Source: Brassica napus (Eukaryota; Streptophyta; Magnoliopsida; Brassicales; Brassicaceae). From it: 64,000 bases of DNA. The notes beneath the pieces were generated by a model. It did not search any database, was not told the DNA's origin, and was given only the letters and a program-made list of their open reading frames with translations. The stretch spans positions 558,001 through 622,000 of the forward strand of contig NC_063435.1 in the NCBI RefSeq assembly GCF_020379485.1, written 5' to 3'. The position numbers were made by a program, and so were the translations under genes. Shown here piece after piece: positions 1-15,000 of this stretch (position 1 is the stretch's first letter; each line of letters starts with the position of its first letter).

Positions 1-3000
1 GAATACTCATCTATCCAAAATATTTTGTTATCCTAATTTCTAAATCACAAACCCAAATCTACAGTATTTCTCAAAAAAAATGAAAACTTTCCAAAAATAG
101 CAGCTTTTAAGAAAATTATTTTAAATACAATATATTGATTAAAAATTCTGAAAGAATACTCATCTATCCACAAATATTCTTGTGATCCTAATTTCTAAAT
201 CACAAACCCAAATCTACAGTATTTCTAAAAAAAATGAAAACTTTCCAAAAATAGCAGCTTTTTAAGAAAATTATTTAACATACTATATATTGATGAAAAA
301 TTCTGAAAGAATACTCATCTATCCACAATATTTTTGTTATCCTAATTTCTAAATCACAAACCCAAATCTACAGTATTTCTCAAAAAAATGAAAACTTTCC
401 AAAAATAGCAGTTTTAAGAAAATTATTTAACAATACAATATATTGATGAAAAATTCTGAAAGAATACTCATCTATCCCAAATATTTTTGTTATCCTAATT
501 TCTAAATCACAAACCCAAATCAGTATTTCTCAAAAAAATGAAAACTTTCCAAAATAGCAGCTTTTAAGAAAATTATTTTAAATACAATATATTGATTAAA
601 AATTCTGAAAGAATACTCATCTATCCACAAATATTTTGTGATCCTAATTTCTAAATCACAAACCCAAATCTACAAGTATTTCTCAAAAAAAATGAAAACT
701 TTCCAAAAATAGCAGCTTTTAAGAAAATTATTTAACAATACTATATATTGATGAAAAATTCTGAAAGAATACTCATCTATCCACAAATATTTTTGTTATC
801 CTAATTTCTAAATCACAAACCCAAATCTACAGTATTTCTCAAAAAATGAAAACTTTCCAAAAATAGCAGCTTTTAAGAAATTATTTTAAATACATATATT
901 GATTAAAAATCTGAAAGAATACTCATCTATCCACAAATATTCTTGTGATCCTAATTTCTAAATCACAAACCCAAATCTACAGTATTTCTCAAAAAAAAGA
1001 AAACTTTCCAAAAAGCAGCTTTTAAGAAAATTATTTAACATACTATATATTGATGAAAAATTCTGAAAGAATACTCATCTATCCAAAATATTTTTGTTAT
1101 CCTAATTTCTAAATCACAAACCCAAATCTACAGTATTTCTCAAAAAAAATGAAAACTTTCCAAAAAAGCAGCTTTTAAGAAAATTATTTTAAAATACAAT
1201 ATATTGATTAAAAATTCTGAAAGAATACTCATCTATCCACAAATATTCTTGTGATCCTAATTTCTAAATCACAAACCCAAATCTACAGTATTTCTCAAAA
1301 AAATGAAAACTTTCCAAAATAGCAGCTTTTAAGAAAATTATTAACAATACTATATATTGATGAAAATTCTGAAAGAATACTCATCTATCCACAAAATTTT
1401 TTGTTATCCTAATTTCTAAATCACAAACCAAATCTACATTTTCTCAAAAAAATGAAAACTTTCCAAAAATAGCAGTTTTTAAGAAAATTATTAACAATAC
1501 TATATATTGATGAAAAATTCTGAAAGAATACTCATCTATCCACAAATATTTTTGTTATCCTAATTTCTAAATCACAAACCCAAATCTACAGTATTTCTCA
1601 AAAAAAATGAAACTTTCCAAAAAAGCAGCTTTTAAGAAAATTATTTTAAAAATACAATATATTGATTAAAATTCTGAAAGAATACTCATCTATCCACAAA
1701 TATTCTTGTTATCCTAATTTCTAAATCACAAACCCAAATCTACAGTATTTCTCAAAAAAAAAGAAACTTTCCAAAAAGCAGCTTTTAAGAAAATTATTTA
1801 ACAATACTATATATTGATGAAAAATTCTGAAAGAATACTCATCTATCCACAAATTTTTTTATCCTAATTTCTAAATCACAAACCCAAATCTACAGTATTT
1901 CTCAAAAAAATGAAAACTTTCCAAAATAGCAGCTTTTAAGAAAATTATTTTAAAATACAATATATTGATTAAAAATTCTGAAAGAATACTCATCTATCCA
2001 CAAATATTCTTGTGATCCTAATTTCTAAATCACAAACCCAAATCTAAGTATTTCTCAAAAAAATGAAAACTTTCCAAAAATAGCAGCTTTTAAGAAAATT
2101 ATTTAACAATACTATATTTGATGAAAAATTCTGAAAGAATACTCATCTATCCACAAATATTTTTGTTATCCTAATTTCTAAATCACAAACCCAAATCTAC
2201 AGTATTTCTCAAAAAAAATGAAAACTTTCCAAAATAGCAGCTTTTAAGAAAATTATTTAAAATACAATATATTGATTAAAAATTCTGAAAGAATACTCAT
2301 CTATCCACAAATATTCTTGTGATCCTAATTTCTAAATCACAAACCCAAATCTAAAGTATTTCTCAAAAAAAAGAAAACTTTCCAAAAATAGCAGCTTTTA
2401 AGAAAATTATTTAACAATACTAATATATTGATGAAAAATTCTGAAAGAATACTCATCTATCCAAAAATATTTTGTTATCCTAATTTCTAAATCACAAACC
2501 CAATCTACAGTATTTCTCAAAAAAATGAAAACTTTCCAAAAATAGCAGCTTTTAAGAAAATTATTTAACATACTATATATTGATGAAAAATTCTGAAAGA
2601 ATACTCATCTATCCAAAATATTTTTGTTATCCTAATTTCTAAATCACAAACCAAATCTACAGTATTTCTCAAAAAAATGAAAACTTTCCAAAAATAGCAG
2701 CTTTTAAGAAATTATTTTAAAATACAATATATTGATTAAAAATTCATCTATCCACAAATATTCTTGTGATCCTAATTTCTAAATCACAAACCCAAATCTA
2801 CAGTATTTCTCAAAAAAAAAGAAAACTTTCAAAAATAGCAGCTTTTAAGAAAATTATTTAACAATACTATATATTGATGAAAAATTCTGAAAGAATACTC
2901 ATCTATCCACAAATATTTTGTTATCCTAATTTCTAAATCACAAACCCAAATCTACAGTATTTCTCAAAAAAAATGAAAACTTTCCAAAAATAGCAGCTTT

Positions 3001-6000
3001 TAAGAAAATTATTTAAAATACAATATATTGATTAAAAATTCTGAAAGAATACTCATCTATCCACAAATATTTTGTGATCCTAATTTCTAAATCACAAACC
3101 CAAATCTACAGTATTTCTCAAAAAAATGAAAACTTTCCAAAATAGCAGCTTTTAAGAAAATTATTTAACAATACTATATATTGATGAAAATTCTGAAAGA
3201 ATACTCATCTATCCAAAATATTTTTGTTATCCTAATTTCTAAATCACAAACCCAAATCTACAGTATTTCTCAAAAAAATGAAAACTTTCCAAAAATAGCA
3301 GCTTTTAAGAAAATTATTTTAAAATACAATATATTGATTAAAAATTCTGAAAGAATACTCATCTATCCACAAATATTCTTGTGATCCTAATTTCTAAATC
3401 ACAAACCCAATCTAAAGTATTTCTCAAAAAAATGAAAACTTTCCAAAATAGCAGCTTTTAAGAAAATTATTTAACAATACTATATATTGATGAAAAATTC
3501 TGAAAGAATACTCATCTATCCACAAATATTTTTGTTATCCTAATTTCTAAATCACAAACCCAAATCTACAGTATTTCTCAAAAAATGAAAACTTTCCAAA
3601 AATAGCAGCTTTTAAGAAAATTATTTTAAAATACAATATATTGATTAAAAATTCTGAAAGAATACTCATCTATCCACAAATATTCTTGTGATCCTAATTT
3701 CTAAATCACAAACCCAAATCTAAAGTATTTCTCAAAAAAAAGAAAACTTTCCAAAAATAGCAGCTTTTAAGAAAATTATTTAACAATACTATATATTGAT
3801 GAAAAATTCTGAAAGAATACTCATCTATCCAAAATATTTTTGTTATCCTAATTTCTAAATCACAAACCCAAATCTACAGTATTCTCAAAAAAATGAAAAC
3901 TTTCCAAAAATAGCAGCTTTTAAGAAAATTATTTAACAATACATATATTGATGAAAATTCTGAAAGAATACTCATCTATCCACAAATATTTTTGTTATCC
4001 TAATTTCTAAATCACAAACCCAAATCTACAGTATTTCTCAAAAAATGAAAACTTTCCAAAATAGCAGCTTTTAAGAAAATTATTTTAAAATACAATATAT
4101 TGATTAAAAATTCATCTATCCACAAATATTCTTGTGATCCTAATTTCTAAATCACAAACCCAAATCTAAAGTATTTCTCAAAAAAAAAGAAAACTTTCCA
4201 AAAATAGCAGCTTTTAAGAAAATTATTTAACAATACTATATATTGATGAAAAATTCTGAAAGAATACTCATCTATCCACAAAATATTTTGTTATCCTAAT
4301 TTCTAAATCACAAACCCAAATCTACAGTATTTCTCAAAAAAAATGAAAACTTTCCAAAAATAGCAGCTTTTAAGAAAATTATTTTAAAATACAATATATT
4401 GATTAAAAATTCTGAAAGAATACTCATCTATCCACAAATATTCTTGTGATCCTAATTTCTAAATCACAAACCCAAATCTAAAGTATTTCTCAAAAAAAAA
4501 TGAAAACTTTCCAAAATAGCAGCTTTTAAGAAAATTATTTAACAATACTATATATTGATGAAAAATTCTGAAAGAATACTCATCTATCCAAAAATATTTT
4601 GTTATCTAATTCTAATTTCTAAATCACAAACCCAAATCTACAGTATTTCTCAAAAAAATGAAAACTTTCCAAAAATAGCAGCTTTTAAGAAAATTATTTT
4701 AAAATACAATATATTGATAAAAATTCTGAAAGAATACTCATCTATCCACAAATATTCTTGTGATCCTAATTTCTAAATCACAAACCCAAATCTAAAGTAT
4801 TTCTCAAAAAAAATGAAAACTTTCCAAAATAGCAGCTTTTAAGAAAATTATTTAACAATACTATATATTGATGAAAAATTCTGAAAGAATACTCATCTAT
4901 CCAAAATATTTTTGTTATCCTAATTTCTAAATCACAAACCCAAATCTACAGTATTTCTCAAAAAAATGAAACTTTCCAAAAATAGCAGCTTTTAAGAAAA
5001 TTATTTTAAAATACAATATATTGATTAAAAATTCTGAAAGAATACTCATCTATCCACAAATATTTTGTGATCCTAATTTCTAAATCACAAACCCAAATCT
5101 AAAGTATTTCTCAAAAAAATGAAAACTTTCCAAAAATAGCAGCTTTTAAGAAAATTATTTAACAATACTATATATTGATGAAAATTCTGAAAGAATACTC
5201 ATCTATCCACAAATATTTTTGTTATCCTAATTTCTAAATCACAAACCCAAATCTACAGTATTTCTCAAAAAATGAAAACTTTCCAAAAATAGCAGTTTTT
5301 AAGAAAATTATTTAACAATACTATATATTGATGAAAAATTCTGAAAGAATACTCATCTATCCACAATATTTTTGTTAATCCTAATTCTAAATCACAAACC
5401 CAAATCTACAGTATTTCTCAAAAAAATGAAAACTTTCCAAAAATAGCAGCTTTTAAGAAAATTATTTTAAAATACAATATATTGATTAAAATTCTGAAAG
5501 AATACTCATCTATCCACAAATATTCTTGTGATCCTAATTTCTAAATCACAAACCCAAATCTAAGTATTTCTAAAAAAAATGAAAACTTTCCAAAAATAGC
5601 AGCTTTTTTAAGAAATTATTTAACAATACTATATTGATGAAAAATTCTGAAAGAATACTCATCTATCCAAAAATATTTTTGTTATCCTAATTTCTAAATC
5701 ACAAACCCAAATCTACAGTATTTCTCAAAAAATGAAAACTTTCCAAAAATAGCAGCTTTTAAGAAATTATTTTAAAATACAATATATTGATTAAAAATTC
5801 TGAAAGAATACTCATCTATCCACAAATATTTTGTGATCCTAATTTCTAAATCACAAACCCAAATCTAAAGTATTTCTCAAAAAAAATGAAAACTTTCCAA
5901 AATAGCAGCTTTTAAGAAATTATTTAACAATACATATATTGATTGAAAATTCTGAAAGAATACTCATCTATCCAAAATATTTTTGTTATCCTAATTTCTA

Positions 6001-9000
6001 AATCACAAACCCAAATCTACAGTATTCTCAAAAAAAATGAAAACTTTCCAAAATAGCAGCTTTTAAGAAAATTATTTTAAAATATTACAATATATTGATT
6101 AAAAATTCTGAAAGAATACTCATCTATCCACAAATATTTTTGTGATCCTAATTTCTAAATCACAAACCCAAATCTAAAGTATTTCTCAAAAAAATGAAAA
6201 CTTTCCAAAATAGCAGCTTTTAAGAAAATTATTTTAAAATACAATATATATGATTAAATTCTGAAAGAATACTCATCTATCCACAAATATTCTTGTGATC
6301 CTAATTTCTAAATCACAAACCCAAACCCAAATCTAAAGTATTTCTCAAAAAAAAAGAAAACTTTCCAAAATAGCAGCTTTTAAGAAAATTATTTAACAAT
6401 ACTAACAAATACAAAAATATTGATGAAAAATTCTGAAAGAATACTCATCTATCCAAAAATATTTTTGTTATCCTAATTTCTAAATCACAAACCCAAATCT
6501 ACAGTATTTCTCAAAAAAAAATGAAAACTTTCCAAAATAGCAGCTTTTAAGAAAATTATTTTAAAATACAATATATTGATTAAAAATTCTGAAAGAATAC
6601 TCATCTATCCACAAATATTCTTGTGATCCTAATTTCTAAATCACAAACCCAATCTAGTATTTCTCAAAAAAAATGAAACTTTCCAAAAATAGCAGCTTTT
6701 AAGAAAATTATTTAACAATACTATATATTGATGAAAAATTCTGAAAGAATACTCATCTATCCAAAATATTTTGTTATCCTAATTTCTAAATCACAAACCC
6801 AAATCTACAGTATTTCTCAAAAAAATGAAAACTTTCCAAAAATAGCAGCTTTTAAGAAATTATTTAACATACTATATATTGATGAAAAATTCTGAAAGAA
6901 TACTCATCTATCCACAATATTTTTTGTTATCCTAATTCTAAATCACAAACCCAAATCTACAGTATTTCTCAAAAAATGAAAACTTTCCAAAATAGCAGCT
7001 TTTAAGAAATTATTTTAAAATACTATATATTGATTAAAAATTCTGAAAATACTCATCTATCCACAAATATTCTTGTGATCCTAATTTCTAAATCACAAAC
7101 CCAAATCTACAGTATTTCTCAAAAAAATGAAAACTTTCCAAAAATAGCAGCTTTTAAAAAAAATTATTTTACAATACTATATATTGATGAAAAATTCTGA
7201 AAGAATACTCATCTATCCACAAATATTTTTGTTATCCTAATTTCTAAATCACAAAACCCAAATCTACAGTATTTCTCAAAAAATGAAAACTTTCCAAAAA
7301 TAGCAGCTTTTAAGAAATTATTTTAAAATACAATATATTGATTAAAAATTCTGAAAGAATACTCATCTATCCACAAATATTCTTGTGATCCTAATTTCTA
7401 AATCACAAACCCAAATCTACAGTATTTCTCAAAAAATGAAAACTTTCCAAAATAGCAGCTTTTAAGAAAATTATTTAACAATACTATATATTGATGAAAA
7501 ATTCTGAAAGAATACTCATCTATCCAAAATATTTTTGTTATCCTAATTTCTAAATCACAAACCCAAATCTACAGTATTTCTCAAAAAAAAATGAAAACTT
7601 TCCAAAAATAGCAGCTTTTAAGAAAATTATTTTAAAATACAATATATTGATTAAAAATTCTGAAAGAATACTCATCTATCCACAAATATTTCTTTGATCC
7701 TAATTTCTAAATCACAAACCCAAATCTAAAGTATTTCTAAAAAAATGAAAACTTTCCAAATATAGCAGCTTTTAAGAAAATTATTTAACAATACTATATA
7801 TTGATGAAAAATTCTGAAAGAATACTCATCTATCCAAAAATATTTTTGTTATCCTAATTTCTAAATCACAAACCCAAATCTACAGTATTTCTCAAAAAAA
7901 AATGAAACTTTCCAAAAATAGCAGTTTTTAAGAAAATTATTTTACAATACTATATATTGATGAAAAATCTGAAAGAATACTCATCTATCCACAAATATTT
8001 TTGTTATCCTAATTCTAAATAAATCACAAACCCAAATCTACAGTATTTCTCAAAAAAAATGAAAACTTTCCAAAAATAGCAGCTTTTAAGAAAATTATTT
8101 TAAAATACAATATATTGATTAAAATTCTGAAAGAATACTCATCTATCCACAAATATTCTTGTGATCCTAATTTCTAAATCACAAACCCAAATCTAAAGTA
8201 TTTCTCAAAAAAAAGAAAACTTTCCAAAAATAGCAGCTTTTAAGAAAATTATTTAACAATACTATATATTGATGAAAAATTCTGAAAGAATACTCATCTA
8301 TCCAAAAATATTTTTGTTATCCTAATTTCTAAATCACAAACCCAAATCTACAGTATTTCTCAAAAAAATGAAAACTTTCCAAAAATAGCAGCTTTTAAGA
8401 AAATTATTTTAAAATACAATATATTGATTAAAATTCTGAAAGAATACTCATCTATCCACAAATATTCTTGTGATCCTAATTTCTAAATCACAAACCCAAA
8501 TCTAAGTATTTCTCAAAAAAAATGAAAACTTTCCAAAAATAGCAGCTTTTAAGAAAATTATTTAACAATACTATATATTGATGAAAAATTCTGAAAGAAT
8601 ACTCATCTATCCAAAATATTTTTGTTATCCTAATTTCTAAATCACAAACCCAAATCTACAGTATTTCTCAAAAAAATGAAAACTTTCCAAAAATAGCAGC
8701 TTTTAAGAAAATTATTTAAAAATACAATATATATTGATTAAAATTCTGAAAGAATACTCATCTATCCACAAATATTCTTGTGATCCTAATTTCTAAATCA
8801 CAAACCCAAATCTAAAGTATTTCTCAAAAAAAAGAAAACTTTCCAAAAATAGCAGCTTTTAAGAAAATTATTTAACATACTATATATTGATGAAAAATTC
8901 TGAAAGAATACTCATCTATCCACAAATATTTTTGTTATCCTAATTTCTAAATCACAAACCAAAATCTACAGTATTTCTCAAAAAAAATGAAAACTTTCCA

Positions 9001-12000
9001 AATATAGCAGCTTTTAAGAAAATTATTTTAACAATACTATATATTGATGAAAAATTCTGAAAGAATACTCATCTATCCAAAAATATTTTTGTTATCCTAA
9101 TTTCTAAATCACAAACCCAAATCTACAGTATTTCTCAAAAAAATGAAAACTTTCCAAAAATAGCAGCTTTTAAGAAAATTATTTTAAAATACAATATATT
9201 GATTAAAAATTCATCTATCCACAAATATTCTTGTGATCCTAATTTCTAAATCACAAACCCAAATCTAAAGTATTTCTCAAAAAAAAAAAGAAAACTTTCC
9301 AAAAATAGCAGCTTTTAAGAAATTATTTTAACAATACATATATTGATGAAAAATTCTGAAAGAATACTCATCTATCCACAAATATTTTTGTTATCCTAAT
9401 TTCTAAATCACAAACCCAAATCTACAGTATTTCTCAAAAAAAATGAAAACTTTCCAAAAATAGCAGCTTTTAAGAAAATTATTTTAAAATACAATATATT
9501 GATTAAAAATTCTGAGAAAATACTCATCTATCCACAAATATTCTTGTGATCCTAATTTCTAAATCACAAACCCAAATCTAAGTATTTCTCAAAAAAATGA
9601 AAACTTTCCAAAAATAGCAGCTTTTAAGAAAATTATTTAACAATACTATATATTGATGAAAATTCTGAAAGAATACTCATCTATCCAAAAATATTTTTGT
9701 TATCCTAATTTCTAAATCACAAACCCAAATCTACAGTATTTCTCAAAAAAATGAAAACTTTCCAAAAATAGCAGCTTTTAAGAAAATTATTTTAAATACA
9801 ATATATTGATTAAAAATTCTGAAAGAATACTCATCTATCCACAAATATTTTTTTGATCCTAATTTCTAAATCACAAACCCAAATCTACAGTATTTCTCAA
9901 AAAAAAGAAAACTTTCCAAAATAGCAGCTTTTAAGAAAATTATTTAACAATACTATATATTGATGAAAAATTCTGAAAGAATACTCATCTATCCACAAAT
10001 ATTTTTGTTATCCTAATTTCTAAATCACAAACCCAAATCTACAGTATTTCTCAAAAAAAATGAAAACTTTCCAAAAATAGCAGCTTTTAAGAAAATTATT
10101 TAAAATACAATATATTGATTAAAAATTCTGAAAGAATACTCATCTATCCACAAATATTCTTGTGATCCTAATTTCTAAATCACAAACCCAAATCTAAGTA
10201 TTTCTCAAAAAAATGAAAACTTTCCAAAATAGCAGCTTTTAAGAAAATTATTTAACAATACTATATATTGATGAAAATTCTGAAAGAATACTCATCTATC
10301 CACAAATATTTTTGTTATCCTAATTTCTAAATCACAAACCCAAATCTACAGTATTTCTCAAAAAAATGAAAACTTTCCAAAAATAGCAGCTTTTAAGAAA
10401 ATTATTTAACAATACATATATTGATGAATTGAAAAATTCTGAAAGAATACTCATCTATCCACAAATATTTTTGTTATCCTAATTTCTAAATCACAAACCC
10501 AAATCTAAGTATTTCTCAAAAAAATGAAACTTTCCAAAAATAGCAGCTTTTAAGAAAATTATTTAAAATACAATATATTGATTAAAATTCTGAAAGAATA
10601 CTCATCTATCCACAATATTCTTGTGATCCTAATTTCTAAATCACAAACCCAAATCTAAAGTATTTCTCAAAAAAATGAAAACTTTCCAAAAATAGCAGCT
10701 TTTAAGAAAATTATTTAACAATACTATATATTGATGAAAAATTCTGAAAGAATACTCATCTATCCACAAATATTTTTGTTATCCTAATTTCTAAATCACA
10801 AACCCAAATCTACAGTATTTCTCAAAAAAATGAAAACTTTCCAAAAATAGCAGCTTTTAAGAAAATTATTTTAAAATACAATATATTGATTAAAAATTCT
10901 GAAAGAATACTCATCTATCCACAAATATTTTTGTGATCCTAATTTCTAAATCACAAACCCAAATCTACAGTATTTCTCAAAAAAAAAAAAAACTTTCCAA
11001 AAATAGCAGCTTTTAAGAAAATTATTTAACAATACTATATATTGATGAAAAATTCTGAAAGAATACTCATCTATCCACAAATATTTTTGTTATCCTAATT
11101 TTTCTAAATCACAAACCCAAATCTACAGTATTTCTCAAAAAATGAAAACTTTCCAAAAATAGCAGCTTTTAAGAAAATTATTTTAAAATACAATATATTG
11201 ATTAAAAATTCTGAAAGAATACTCATCTATCCACAAATATTCTTGTGATCCTAATTTCTAAATCACAAACCCCAAATCTACAGTATTTCTCAAAAAAAAA
11301 AACTTTCCAAAAATAGCAGCTTTTAAGAAAATTATTTAAAATACAATATATTGATTAAAAATTCTGAAAGAATACTCATCTATCCACAAATATTTTGTTA
11401 TCCTAATTTCTAAATCACAAACCCAAATCTACAGTATTTCTCAAAAAAAAAAAAAACTTTCCAAAAATAGCAGCTTTTAAGAAAATTATTTAACATACTA
11501 TATATTGATGAAAAATTCTGAAAGAATACTCATCTATCCACAATAATTTTTTGTATCCTAATTTCTAAATCACAAACCCAAATCTACAGTATTTCTCAAA
11601 AAAATGAAAACTTTCCAAAAATAGCAGCTTTTAAGAAAATTATTTTAAAATACATATATTGATTAAAAATTCTGAAAGAATACTCATCTATCCACAAATA
11701 TTTTTGTGATCCTAATTTCTAAATCACAAACCAAATCTAAGTATTTCTCAAAAAAAAGAAAACTTTCCAAAAATAGCAGCTTTTAAGAAAATTATTTAAC
11801 AATACTATATATTGATGAAAAATTCTGAAAGAATACTCATCTATCCCAAAATATTTTTGTTATCCTAATTTCTAAATCACAAACCCAAATCTACAGTATT
11901 TCTCAAAAAAATGAAAACTTTCCAAAAATAGCAGCTTTTAAGAAATTATTTTAAAATACAATATATTGATTAAAATTCTGAAAGAATACTCATCTATCCA

Positions 12001-15000
12001 CAAATATTCTTGTGATCCTAATTTCTAATTCAAACACAACCCAAATCTACAGTATTTCTCAAAAAAAATGAAACTTTCCAAAAATAGCAGCTTTTAAGAA
12101 ATTATTTAACATACTATATATTGATGAAAATTCTGAAAGAATACTCATCTATCCAAAAATTTTTTGTTATCCTAATTTCTAAATCACAACCCAAATCTAC
12201 AGTATTTCTCAAAAAATGAAAACTTTCCAAAAATAGCAGCTTTTAAGAAAATTAAGAATTATTTAAAATACAATATATTGATTAAAAATTCTGAAAGAAT
12301 ACTCATCTATCCACAAATATTTTTGTGATCCTAATTTCTAAATCACAAACCCAAATCTACAGTATTTCTCAAAAAAAAAAACTTTCCAAAAATAGCAGCT
12401 TTTAAGAAAATTATTTAACAATACTATATATTGATGAAAAATTCTGAAAGAATACTCATCTATCCAAAATATTTTTTTTATTCCTAATTTCTAAATCACA
12501 AACCCAAATCTACAGTATTTCTCAAAAAAAATGAAAACTTTCCAAAAATAGCAGCTTTTAAGAAAATTTTTAAAAACAATATATATATGATGAAAATTCT
12601 GAAAGAATACTCATCTATCCACAAATATTTTTGTTATCCTAATTTCTAAATCACAAACCCAAATCTACAGTATTTCTCAAAAAAATGAAAACTTTCCAAA
12701 AATAGCAGCTTTTAAGAAAATTATTTTAAAATACAATATATTGATTAAAAATTCTCTAATCCACAATATTCTTGTATCCTAATTTTTCCTAATTTCTAAA
12801 TCACAACCCAAATCTACAGTATTTCTCAAAAAAAAATGAAAACTTTCCAAAAATAGCAGCTTTTAAGAAAATTATTTAACAATACTATATATTGATGAAA
12901 AATTCTGAAAGAATACTCATCTATCCAAAATATTTTTGTTATCCTAATTTCTAAATCACAAACCCAAATCTACAGTATTTCTCAAAAAAATGAAAACTTT
13001 CCAAAAATAGCAGCTTTTAAGAAAATTATTTTAAATACAATATATTGATTAAAAATTCTGAAAGAATACTCATCTATCCACAAATATTCTTGTGATCCTA
13101 ATTTCTAAATCACAAACCCAAATCTACAGTATTTCTCAAAAAAAAGAAAACTTTCCAAAAATAGCAGCTTTTAAGAAAATTATTTAACAATACATATATT
13201 GATGAAAAATTCTGAAAGAATACTCATCTATCCAAAATATTTTTGTTATCCTAATTTCTAAATCACAAACCCAAATCTACAGTATTTCTCAAAAAAAATG
13301 AAAACTTTCCAAAAATAGCAGCTTTTAAGAAAATTATTTAACAATACTATATATTGATGAAAAATTCTGAAAGAATACTCATCTATCCACAAATATTTTT
13401 GTTATCCTAATTTCTAAATCACAACCCAAATCTACAGTATTTCTCAAAAAAATGAAAACTTTCCAAAAATAGCAGCTTTTAAGAAAATTATTTTAAATAC
13501 AATATATTGATTAAAAATTCTGAAAGAATACTCATCTATCCACAAATATTCTTGTGATCCTAATTTCTAAATCACAACCCCAAATCTACAGTATTTCTCA
13601 AAAAAATAAAAACTTTCCAAAAATAGCAGTTTTTAAGAAAATTATTTAACAATACTATATATTGATGAAAATTCTGAAAGAATACTCATCTATCCAAAAT
13701 ATTTTTGTTATCCTAATTTCTAAATCACAAACCCAATCTACAGTATTTCTCAAAAAAATGAAAACTTTCCAAAAATAGCAGCTTTTAAGAAAATTTAACA
13801 ATACTATATATTGATGAAAAATTCTGAAAGAATACTCATCTATCCACAAATATTTTTGTTATCCTAATTTCTAAATCACAAACCCAAATCTACAGTATTT
13901 CTCAAAAAAAAAAACTTTCCAAAATAGCAGCTTTTAAGAAAATTATTTTAAAATACAATATATTGATTAAAAATTCTGAAAGAATACTCATCTATCCACA
14001 AATATTTTTGTGATCCTAATTTCTAAATCACAAACCCAAATCTACAGTATTTCTCAAAAAAATGAAAACTTTCCAAAAATAGCAGCTTTTAAGAAAATTA
14101 TTTAACAATACTATATATTGATGAAAAATTCTGAAAGAATACTCATCTATCCAAAATATTTTTGTTATCCTAATTTCTAAATCACAAACCCAAATCTACA
14201 GTATTTCTCAAAAAATGAAAACTTTCCAAAAATAGCAGCTTTTAAGAAAATTATTTTAAAATACAATATATTGATTAAAAATTCTGAAAGAATACTCATC
14301 TATCCACAATATTCTTGTGATCCTAATTTCTAAATCACAAACCCAAATCTACAGTATTTCTCAAAAAAAAGAAAACTTTCCAAAATAGCAGCTTTTAAGA
14401 AAATTATTTAACAATACTATATATTGATGAAAAATTCTGAAAGAATACTCATCTATCCAAAATATTTTTGTTATCCTAATTTCTAAATCACAAACCCAAA
14501 TCTACAGTATTTCTCAAAAAAAATGAAAACTTTCCAAAAATAGCAGCTTTTAAGAAAATTATTTAAAATACAATATATTGATTAAAAATTCTGAAAGAAT
14601 ACTCATCTATCCACAAATATTTTGTATCCTAATTTCTAAATCACAAACCCAAATCTACAGTATTTCTCAAAAAAATGAAAACTTTCCAAAATAGCAGCTT
14701 TTAAGAAAATTATTTTAAATACAATATATTGATAAAAATTCTGAAAGAATACTCATCTATCCACAAATATTTTTGTGATCCTAATTTCTAAATCACAAAC
14801 CCAAATCTACAGTATTTCTCAAAAAAAAAGAAAACTTTCCAAAAATAGCAGCTTTTAAGAAAATTTTTTAACAATACTATATATTGATGAAAAATTCTGA
14901 AAGAATACTCATCTATCCACAAATATTTTTGTTATCCTAATTTCTAAATCACAAACCCAATCTACAAGTTTCTCAAAAAAATGAAAACTTTCCAAAATAG